Shown here: one piece after another, positions 7,523 to 12,603 of the stretch
Layout: every line of letters starts with the position of its first letter
Numbering within the stretch: the stretch's first letter is position 1
DNA from: Clostridiales bacterium
GTDB taxonomy: Bacteria; Bacillota; Clostridia; Oscillospirales; Oscillospiraceae
Assembly: GCA_003533405.1 (NCBI GenBank)
Contig: DQDL01000112.1
Coordinates: 519-15,256, forward strand
Direction of reading: 5' to 3'
Length of the DNA stretch: 14,738 nt
Notes under the pieces: model-generated
Seen by the model: the letters and a program-made list of their open reading frames with translations, nothing else
The model's database searches: none
What the model was told of the DNA's origin: nothing
Translations under genes and position numbers: made by a program

Positions 7523-8482
7523 ATGAAGATTGTTGTGCTTGACGGCTATACGGAAAACCCGGGCGATCTCAGTTGGGATGAGCTGCGCCGCTTTGGCGAG
7601 CTGACCGTATATGACCGCACTCCCAATGATGACGGCGAGATCATAAGAAGGATAGCGGATGCCGAGATCGTCCTGACGAACAAGGTGCCCATATCCGAGG
7701 CGACTATAAAAGCCTGCGGCAAGCTGAGATATATCTCGGTGCTGGCAACAGGCTATAACATAGTTGATGTAAAGGCCGCCGCGGAAAAGGGGATACCCGT
7801 TTCAAACATACCGACCTATGGAACAGCGTCGGTGGCTCAGTTTGCCATCTCCATGCTGCTGGAGATATGCGCCCATGTGGGGCATCACAGCCAGGCTGTT
7901 CACAGCGGCAGATGGACTGACTGTCCAGACTTTTGCTTTTGGGACTACCCGCTGATAGAGCTCAGCGGCAAGACCATGGGCATTATCGGGTTCGGCAGGA
8001 TAGGGCAGACGGTCGCAAAGATTGCGAGCAGCATGGGCATGCGCGTCATCACCCACAGCAGAAGTGTTCGAAGCGATTTCGGCGGCACCGTCGAGTATGT
8101 CGATTTTGACACGCTCTTTGCCGAGTCGGACGTGATATCCCTGCACTGCCCGCTGTTTCCGGAAACAAGGGGCATCATAAACAAAGACAGTATCTCAAAA
8201 ATGAAAGACGGAGTTATAATACTCAATAACAGCCGCGGCCAGCTCATAAATGAGCGCGACCTTGCCGATGCGCTCAAAAGCGGCAAGGTGTATGCCGCTG
8301 CCGTCGATGTCGTTTCCGAAGAACCGATAAGCGCCGATAATCCGCTGCTTTCGGCTCCAAACTGCCTGATCACGCCGCACATATCGTGGGCACCGAAGGA
8401 GAGCAGGCAGCGCATCATGACCGGAACGGCAGAGAATATACAGGCATTCATTTCTGGTAGGCCGATAAATCTGGTCAATTGA
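7523..8482 (+). CDS. D-2-hydroxyacid dehydrogenase, glycerate/hydroxypyruvate-reductase-like
   Basis: This 319-aa protein has the standard length for glycerate dehydrogenase-type enzymes, which reduce hydroxypyruvate or glyoxylate to D-glycerate or glycolate. The opening (LDGYTENPGDLSWDELRRFG, then VYDRTP and IVLTNKVPI) and VLATGYNIVDV plus PTYGTASVAQ are typical of the HprA-like branch. The Rossmann motif is GIIGFGRIG (153-161). The catalytic triad is Arg238 (NNSRG), Glu267 (SEEP) and His286 (TPHISW). The second Rossmann strand ends in THSRS (177-181) rather than an Asp, a pattern often seen in NADP(H)-using members. GAGGA lies 7 nt before the ATG. It is the last gene of the operon, 52 nt after the kinase. 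With the glycerate kinase at 1-127 it would form a hydroxypyruvate to D-glycerate to 2-phosphoglycerate route. Confidence 0.9.
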   Translation: MKIVVLDGYTENPGDLSWDELRRFGELTVYDRTPNDDGEIIRRIADAEIVLTNKVPISEATIKACGKLRYISVLATGYNIVDVKAAAEKGIPVSNIPTYGTASVAQFAISMLLEICAHVGHHSQAVHSGRWTDCPDFCFWDYPLIELSGKTMGIIGFGRIGQTVAKIASSMGMRVITHSRSVRSDFGGTVEYVDFDTLFAESDVISLHCPLFPETRGIINKDSISKMKDGVIILNNSRGQLINERDLADALKSGKVYAAAVDVVSEEPISADNPLLSAPNCLITPHISWAPKESRQRIMTGTAENIQAFISGRPINLVN

Positions 8483-8531
8483 TCATTCTCTCCTCAATGC
8501 GGCCGGATATCTGCACCCCGGGATACGAATA

Positions 8532-8576
8532 AAAAACTGATATGCAATCAATTTTGCATATCAGTTTTTCTTTTTT
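8532..8576. terminator. Strong bidirectional intrinsic terminator between convergent operons
   Basis: AAAAACTGATATGCAA (8532-8547) pairs perfectly with TTGCATATCAGTTTTT (8554-8569), a 16-bp stem with a TCAATT loop. T-rich sequence follows on the plus strand, and the A-run before the stem gives a U-tract on the minus strand. It ends the catabolic operon and the leftward DtxR-like transcript, whose stop codon it adjoins. Confidence 0.92.
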
Positions 8577-8937
8577 ATTTTCCGATGTGAGTTTTTATAG
8601 CTTGGAACGATTTGTCGCTTATCACATGCTCCATCCGACAGGCGTCGGCAGCGGCGGTATCTTCATCGACGCCGAGGCCGACAAGCATTGCAGTCAAAAC
8701 CGTGTGCCGCTCATAGATAGTCGTTGCACGCTCAAGACCTGTCTCGGTCAATGTGATAAACCCATCCTTGTCAACGGTGATATAGCCACCGCTTTTGAGA
8801 ATACCGACGGCACGGCTGACGCTGGGCTTGGAATAGCCCATGTATTCGCCGACATCTATCGCTCGGACGAAGCGGCTTTTCTGGGACAAAACATATATCG
8901 TCTCAAGATACATTTCCCCGGATTCCTGTAATGCCAT
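8575..8937 (-). CDS. DtxR-type iron-dependent repressor, minimal form without SH3-like domain
   Basis: A 120-aa metalloregulator; DtxR and IdeR have about 230 aa, so this form stops after the dimerisation domain. The winged HTH spans about residues 24-66, with recognition helix SKPSVSRAVGILK. The primary metal site of DtxR (Met10, Cys102, Glu105, His106) aligns with Met9 in EMYLETIY and Cys100, Glu103 and His104 in ACRMEHVIS. MntR has Asp and Glu at the Met and Cys positions, so an Fe(II)-type sensor is indicated. Of the ancillary site, His78 is kept, but the Glu and the other His appear as Thr82 and Ala96. AGAGGG precedes the ATG. It has its own promoter (8961-8989) and may also be read from the HMA gene's promoter. 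Likely targets are the GTTAGC-N4-GCTAAC boxes around feoA. Confidence 0.9.
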   Translation of the reverse strand: MALQESGEMYLETIYVLSQKSRFVRAIDVGEYMGYSKPSVSRAVGILKSGGYITVDKDGFITLTETGLERATTIYERHTVLTAMLVGLGVDEDTAAADACRMEHVISDKSFQAIKTHIGK

Positions 8938-8960
8938 TCAAACACCCTCTTCATTAAAAC

Positions 8961-8989
8961 AGCATAACACAAACCCGAGAATTTTTCAA
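8961..8989 (-). promoter_or_regulatory. Predicted sigma-A promoter of the DtxR-like gene
   Basis: On the minus strand, TTGAAA (8984-8989) and TATGCT (8961-8966) are separated by exactly 17 bp, in the 60-bp gap between the HMA gene and the repressor gene. No GTTAGC-type box lies next to it, so this promoter may give iron-independent basal repressor. Confidence 0.65.
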
Positions 8990-8997
8990 GGCAAAGC

Positions 8998-9363
8998 TCA
9001 GCGAATATCCGTGACCGAGTAGCCTAATTTTTCAACGGTCTGCTTAAGGAGCGAATCCTCGATAGGCTGGCTAAACGAAACGGTCGCCGTCTTTTTCTTA
9101 AGATCGACCTTGCATACAACGCCGTTGTAGTGGTTTATCGCATTCTCGACCCTTGCTTGGCAATTTTCACAGGTCATGCCCTCAACGGTCAGCACCCTTG
9201 TGCCGATGACAGGCTCGGTAAGCTCCTTGTGCGTGCGGATGGTCTTGCTCCCGGTCTCGCAGCAGCCGCCGCCCGAGAAGTGCTTTTTGGCACGCAGAAG
9301 GCCAAGCACGACGACGATCAATATAACAGCAATAATTATAGCATTTTCAATACCGTTTCCCAT
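8998..9363 (-). CDS. Membrane-anchored heavy-metal-associated (HMA) domain protein
   Basis: A 121-aa protein with two parts. Residues 7-23 form one hydrophobic N-terminal helix, followed by RAKKHFSGGGCC with adjacent Cys34-Cys35. This resembles the short FeoB-associated Cys-rich membrane peptides. Residues about 55-120 form an HMA/CopZ-like ferredoxin-fold domain with TVEGMTCENC, metal ligands Cys65 and Cys68, and VEKLGYSVTDI at the end. The domain normally binds a soft or transition metal ion and passes it to a P1B ATPase. Here it would be held at the inner face of the membrane. AAGGAG lies about 7 nt before the ATG. It is divergent from feoA and shares an operator-like box, so a role in iron trafficking or metal hand-off is likely. 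Copper binding cannot be excluded. Confidence 0.85.
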   Translation of the reverse strand: MGNGIENAIIIAVILIVVVLGLLRAKKHFSGGGCCETGSKTIRTHKELTEPVIGTRVLTVEGMTCENCQARVENAINHYNGVVCKVDLKKKTATVSFSQPIEDSLLKQTVEKLGYSVTDIR

Positions 9364-9424
9364 AACAAACTCCTTTCATTCATCATAAAGAGAACCTGCG
9401 GTCGGAAGTGCTCGAAAGCTCTAT

Positions 9425-9440
9425 GTTACCTCCGGCTAAC
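9425..9440. promoter_or_regulatory. Candidate DtxR-family operator, box A
   Basis: GTTACC-TCCG-GCTAAC is one base off the palindrome GTTAGC-N4-GCTAAC. It lies just downstream of the -10 box of the HMA gene's promoter, over the expected transcription start, where binding would block transcription. Confidence 0.6.
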
Positions 9441-9444
9441 GGAA

Positions 9445-9474
9445 ATGATAATACATTTGACTTTACTTTGTCAA
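9445..9474 (-). promoter_or_regulatory. Predicted sigma-A promoter of the HMA-domain gene
   Basis: On the minus strand, a perfect TTGACA (9469-9474) is followed by TATCAT at 18 bp (9445-9450) or TTATCA at 17 bp. Box A follows directly, so regulation by the nearby DtxR-like protein is likely. The leader is about 75 nt long. Confidence 0.65.
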
Positions 9475-9522
9475 GCCCATTTTTCGTACATATAAAAAAG
9501 TAAAAAAATCTGCAAAAAAAGC

Positions 9523-9551
9523 TTGACAAATCAATATACTGCTGCTACTAT
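9523..9551 (+). promoter_or_regulatory. Predicted strong sigma-A promoter of the feo operon
   Basis: TTGACA (9523-9528), a 17-bp spacer and TACTAT (9546-9551) make this the best promoter in the window. A-tracts lie upstream (9491-9520), as in UP-element-like sequences. The start would fall near 9558, immediately before box B. Confidence 0.8.
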
Positions 9552-9559
9552 AAAACACG

Positions 9560-9575
9560 GTTAGCGAGAGCTAAT
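9560..9575. promoter_or_regulatory. Candidate DtxR-family operator, box B
   Basis: GTTAGC-GAGA-GCTAAT begins at about +3 of the feo transcript and differs from the perfect palindrome only in the last base. A repressor bound here would block initiation or early elongation. As RNA it would be a 5-bp hairpin with a GAGA (GNRA) loop at the very 5' end. Confidence 0.65.
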
Positions 9576-9638
9576 TGATTTTTCGTTTTTGAGTTAGCCC
9601 TACGCAACCAAATGAGAATCTGAATCAGGTGATATCTT

Positions 9639-9851
9639 ATGAATTTGACGAAAGCAGAAGAAGGTAAGGAGTACATCATCCGGCGTATCGACACTGATGA
9701 TGAGGAGCTGGACGCTTTCTTGTTCTCGCTCGGCTGTTACAGCGGAGAGCCGATAACCGTCGTTTCCCACAGAAGGGGAAGCTGTACGATATCGGTAAAA
9801 GACGGAAGATACAGCATCGACGACCAGCTGGCCGAGGCTATTGTTGTTTGA
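9639..9851 (+). CDS. feoA: Ferrous iron transport protein A
   Basis: A 70-aa protein consisting of a single FeoA (SH3-like) domain, the usual length. It opens with NLTKAEEGKEYIIRRID, followed by a helix (about 21-31), then SLGCYSGEPITVVS, in which the turn after LG is the family's G..G region, and ends with YSIDDQLAEAIVV, equivalent to the common A..I.V end. FeoA is cytoplasmic, binds the FeoB membrane domain and supports Fe(II) uptake; its exact action is debated. AGGTGA lies 6 nt before the ATG. It is the first gene of the rightward iron operon, with a leader of about 80 nt that carries box B. A short gap with a weak hairpin and box C separates it from feoB. Confidence 0.9.
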   Translation: MNLTKAEEGKEYIIRRIDTDDEELDAFLFSLGCYSGEPITVVSHRRGSCTISVKDGRYSIDDQLAEAIVV

Positions 9852-9865
9852 TGATGCAATAGTCA

Positions 9866-9887
9866 GGACCAAATGGTCCGTCTTTTT
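9866..9887 (+). terminator. Weak terminator or attenuator between feoA and feoB
   Basis: GGACC-AAAT-GGTCC forms a 5-bp stem followed by GTC and five Ts. It is short, so termination is probably partial. It lies 15 nt after the feoA stop and could lower feoB relative to feoA. Confidence 0.4.
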
Positions 9888-9895
9888 GCCCTGCG

Positions 9896-9911
9896 GTTAG
9901 CGCAAGCTAAC
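9896..9911. promoter_or_regulatory. Candidate DtxR-family operator, box C (perfect palindrome)
   Basis: GTTAGC-GCAA-GCTAAC is a perfect 6+6 inverted repeat between feoA and feoB. No convincing promoter is visible beside it (the best is a weak TACATA at 9919-9924). It may be an internal operator or roadblock, or act in RNA as a hairpin closed by a GCAA (GNRA) loop. Confidence 0.6.
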
Positions 9912-9972
9912 GAATGAGTACATACCATAAGGTAACTTGACAGAATAGTAAAGGGAATAGGAGGAAACCTAA

Positions 9973-11964
9973 ATGAGAATTGCTTTTGCAGGCAATCCTA
10001 ACAGTGGTAAGACTACTATGTACAATGCCTTGACCGGTCGCAACGAAAAGGTCGGCAACTGGGCAGGCGTTACCATTGACAAGAAAGAAGCACTCATCAA
10101 AAAGAATTTTGCCGGTGATGCTGAGCTGATCGCTGTCGATCTGCCCGGCGCATACTCCATGTCACCGTTTACCTCGGAGGAGAGCATTACAAGTTCTTAT
10201 GTAAGAAATGAGAACCCCGATGCGATCATAAACATCGTCGATGCTACCAATCTGAGCCGTTCGCTGTTCTTCACCACCCAGCTGCTCGAGCTCGGTGTTC
10301 CCGTTGTCGTTGCACTGAACAAGCACGATGTCAACGAGAAGAAGGGCACCAAGATCGATGTCAAGAAGCTGTCCGAGAAGCTTGGCTGCCCTGTTTTCAA
10401 CACCACCTCAACTACCGGTGACGGTCTTAAGGATGTTGTTGCAGCGGCTGCTGCTCTTAACGGAAAGGAGCAGAAAGCTCCCTATCATCAGGGTGATATC
10501 GATCTGACCGATAAGAACATCGTTGAGGAAGCGGACAGAAAGCGTTTCGCTTTCGTTGACACGATCGTTGCCGCAGTCGAGACCCGTAAGGTCCGGACTA
10601 AGGACAAGAACGCACAGGATAAGATCGATGCGGTTCTTACTCACCCCATTGCAGGCCTTATCATTTTCGCAGGCGTAATGTTCCTTGTGTTCCAGATCTC
10701 CCAGGGTTGGGTAGGCCCTTGGATCGCAGATTACCTCGTCGGCTGGCTTGAAAGCTTCCAGAAATGGGTCGGCGGTCTCGTTGAGAATTCCGCACCTATC
10801 CTTCAGGCTCTGCTTGTTGACGGTATCATCGGCGGTGTAAGCGCAGTTGTCGGCTTCCTACCGCTCGTCATGGTCATGTACTTCCTCATCTCTCTGCTTG
10901 AGGATTGCGGCTACATGGCTCGTGCAACTGTCGTTCTCGACCCCATCTTCAAGAAGGTCGGCCTGTCCGGCAAGTCCGTCATCCCCTTCGTCATCGGCAC
11001 CGGCTGCGGCATCCCGGGCATTATGGCCTGCCGTACCATCCGTAACGAGCGTGAGCGTCGTGCGACTGCAATGCTGACCACTTTCATGCCCTGCGGTGCA
11101 AAGCTCCCCGTTATCTCTCTGTTTGCCGGCGCATTCTTCGCCGATGCATCTTGGGTCGGTACCCTCATGTACTTTGTCGGTATCGCACTCATCCTCCTCG
11201 GCGCACTTCTCGTAAACAAGATCGTCGGTTACAAGCACCGCAAGTCCTTCTTCATCATTGAGCTGCCTGAGTACAAGGTACCCTCGCTCAAGCGTGCGTG
11301 CATGGATATGCTCAACCGTGGCTGGGCCTTCATCGTAAAGGCATTCACCATCATCCTCGTTTGCAACACCGTTGTTCAGGTCATGCAGACCTTCACATGG
11401 AACTTTGAAGTTGCAGATGTCGCAAGCGACTCAATTCTCGCATCCGTTGCGGGACCGTTTGCTTACCTGCTCGTTCCCATCGTGGGCGTTGTTTCATGGC
11501 AGCTCGCAGCCGCAGCTGTTACCGGCTTCATCGCAAAGGAAAATGTGGTCGGTACTCTGGCTGTCTGCTTTGTCGGCCTTGAGAACCTCATCGACACCGA
11601 TTCCCTCGAGCTCATGCAGGGTGCTGGCGCAGAGGTCGCAGGCGTGTTCGCAATCACCAAGGTCGCAGCTCTTGCTTACCTGATGTTCAACCTTTACACT
11701 CCTCCTTGCTTCGCGGCTCTCGGTGCAATGCACTCCGAAATCAACGACCGCAAGTGGTTCTGGGGCGGCGTTGGCCTTCAGTTCGCAACCGGCTTCACCG
11801 TTGCATTCCTCGTATACCAGATCGGTACGCTCATCACTACCGGCTCCGTCGGTGCAGGCTTCTTCCCCGGCCTCATCGCTGTTCTCGTGTTTGCTTTCAT
11901 CATCGCCATGATGATCAGAAAGACCAACAAGAGCTTCGCTGCCGAGTACGCACTGAGCAAGTAA
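9973..11964 (+). CDS. feoB: Ferrous iron transport protein B (GTPase-coupled Fe(II) permease)
   Basis: A 663-aa FeoB, shorter than the 773 aa of E. coli but within the range of Firmicute FeoB. The N-terminal G domain has G1 GNPNSGKTT (7-15), G2 Thr34 in GVTI, G3 DLPG (56-59), G4 NKHD (116-119) and a G5 region near TTSTTGD. A helical linker follows (about 155-215). The membrane part has the two Gate motifs: GTGCGIPGIMACRT (342-355, with Cys345) and MPCGAKLPV (372-380, with Cys374), plus AKENVVGTL (521-529) and LYTPPCFAAL (574-583). It imports Fe(II) under anaerobic conditions. AGGAGG lies 8 nt before the ATG. C-ending codons dominate, which suggests strong expression. Downstream genes continue on the same strand without a clear terminator. 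Confidence 0.98.
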   Translation: MRIAFAGNPNSGKTTMYNALTGRNEKVGNWAGVTIDKKEALIKKNFAGDAELIAVDLPGAYSMSPFTSEESITSSYVRNENPDAIINIVDATNLSRSLFFTTQLLELGVPVVVALNKHDVNEKKGTKIDVKKLSEKLGCPVFNTTSTTGDGLKDVVAAAAALNGKEQKAPYHQGDIDLTDKNIVEEADRKRFAFVDTIVAAVETRKVRTKDKNAQDKIDAVLTHPIAGLIIFAGVMFLVFQISQGWVGPWIADYLVGWLESFQKWVGGLVENSAPILQALLVDGIIGGVSAVVGFLPLVMVMYFLISLLEDCGYMARATVVLDPIFKKVGLSGKSVIPFVIGTGCGIPGIMACRTIRNERERRATAMLTTFMPCGAKLPVISLFAGAFFADASWVGTLMYFVGIALILLGALLVNKIVGYKHRKSFFIIELPEYKVPSLKRACMDMLNRGWAFIVKAFTIILVCNTVVQVMQTFTWNFEVADVASDSILASVAGPFAYLLVPIVGVVSWQLAAAAVTGFIAKENVVGTLAVCFVGLENLIDTDSLELMQGAGAEVAGVFAITKVAALAYLMFNLYTPPCFAALGAMHSEINDRKWFWGGVGLQFATGFTVAFLVYQIGTLITTGSVGAGFFPGLIAVLVFAFIIAMMIRKTNKSFAAEYALSK

Positions 11965-11989
11965 ATTAATTTAATCAGGAGCAGTTACT

Positions 11990-12193
11990 ATGGATAACAT
12001 TCTTGTAATTTTAGTTATTGCTTTGATCGTTGTCTTGGCTGTGCTGTATATCCACAAGCAAAAGAAACACGGAGTCAAGTGCATCGGCTGCCCTAACGGC
12101 TGCTCTTGCCAAAAAAACTGCGGGGACTTTAAAGCGGATGCATCAAGCACCAGACCATTGACCGATGTATCAAGTTTGAAGCATCAATCGTGA
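11990..12193 (+). CDS. FeoB-associated Cys-rich membrane protein
   Basis: A 67-aa peptide with one N-terminal membrane helix (about 4-21), a basic stretch HKQKKHGVK, then five cysteines in CIGCPNGCSCQKNC (Cys31, 34, 38, 40 and 44), and a polar tail. This is the layout of the FeoB-associated Cys-rich membrane protein family, which follows feoB in many Firmicutes and is thought to act in place of FeoC. Function is not established; the Cys cluster could bind Fe(II) or an Fe-S cluster at the cytoplasmic face. AGGAG lies 8 nt before the ATG, 25 nt after the feoB stop, so co-transcription is very likely. Confidence 0.88.
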   Translation: MDNILVILVIALIVVLAVLYIHKQKKHGVKCIGCPNGCSCQKNCGDFKADASSTRPLTDVSSLKHQS

Positions 12194-12203
12194 TATGTAA
12201 AAA

Positions 12204-12239
12204 GTATGAGTGGCTCTCTTGACAGCGGGTCACTCATAT
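12204..12239 (+). other. Imperfect stem-loop after the FeoB-associated gene
   Basis: TATGAGTGGCTC (12205-12216) pairs with GGGTCACTCATA (12227-12238) with two G-U pairs, around a 10-nt loop. The first eight pairs are perfect. No T-run follows, so it is more likely a 3' stabiliser or processing site than a terminator. It may separate the feo part of the mRNA from the downstream ATPase part. Confidence 0.45.
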
Positions 12240-12284
12240 GATGTTCCGTTTATGTCAAAATCTTTATAAAATAGGAGATAGACC

Positions 12285-12548
12285 ATGAAAATTGATTGGG
12301 AAGAAGTAGGTTTGTTTGCAGGCGGCGTACTTTTCGGTACAGCCGGTATAAAGATCCTCACGAGCCGTGATGCAAAAACTCTTTACACTCATGTTACGGC
12401 AGCTGTTCTCCGCATGAAGGACTGCGTTATGCAGACTGCCACCAATGTGCAGGACGATTGCAGCGATATCCTCGCCGGTGCAAAGAGCATCAACGAGGCT
12501 CGTGCAGAGGAAGAGCGCAGCGCCGAAATGAGCGATACCGCAAACTGA
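12285..12548 (+). CDS. Small membrane protein, DUF6110-like; candidate partner of the P1B ATPase
   Basis: An 87-aa protein. After an acidic N-terminus (MKIDWEE), residues 8-25 form a glycine-rich hydrophobic segment (VGLFAGGVLFGTAGIKIL), followed by a basic turn and a long amphipathic helix (about 29-75) with Cys47 and Cys59. The tail is strongly charged (EARAEEERS). I recognise the layout as close to small DUF6110-type proteins that sit next to heavy-metal P-type ATPases in Clostridia, but the family label is from memory. AGGAG lies 7 nt before the ATG. If the next gene is a ferrosome ATPase, this could be its small membrane partner, in the position FezA holds in Clostridioides difficile. 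The cellular role is inferred only from context. Confidence 0.65.
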   Translation: MKIDWEEVGLFAGGVLFGTAGIKILTSRDAKTLYTHVTAAVLRMKDCVMQTATNVQDDCSDILAGAKSINEARAEEERSAEMSDTAN

Positions 12549-12561
12549 CTTTTATCAGCTT

Positions 12562-12591
12562 AGGCCGTCCGTCAGGGCGGCTTATGTTTTT
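12562..12591 (+). terminator. Terminator-like hairpin just before the P-type ATPase gene
   Basis: AGGCCGTCC pairs with GGGCGGCTT around a GTCA loop (12571-12574), nine pairs with two G-U. It is followed by ATGTTTTT, and the ATPase AGGAG starts directly after. It resembles an intrinsic terminator with partial read-through, so it may hold the ATPase at a lower level than the small upstream protein. Confidence 0.5.
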
Positions 12592-12603
12592 AGGAGAAAA
12601 GCG

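Noticed and set aside
9593..9608. Fourth copy of the GTTAGC box in the feoA leader
   Set aside because: Only the left half (GTTAGC, 9593-9598) matches; the right half CGCAAC fits GCTAAC at three of six positions.
9558..9638. Riboswitch in the feoA leader
   Set aside because: The leader is only about 80 nt, and I can see only the short box B hairpin, with no terminator or known aptamer-like core.
9937..9942. TTGACA upstream of feoB as a promoter -35 box
   Set aside because: The bases 16-18 bp downstream are the GGAGGA of the ribosome site, not a -10 box.
12219..12242. TTGACA and TATGAT as a promoter before the DUF6110-like gene
   Set aside because: The spacer is only 12 bp, too short for sigma-A, and the TTGACA lies in the loop of a hairpin.
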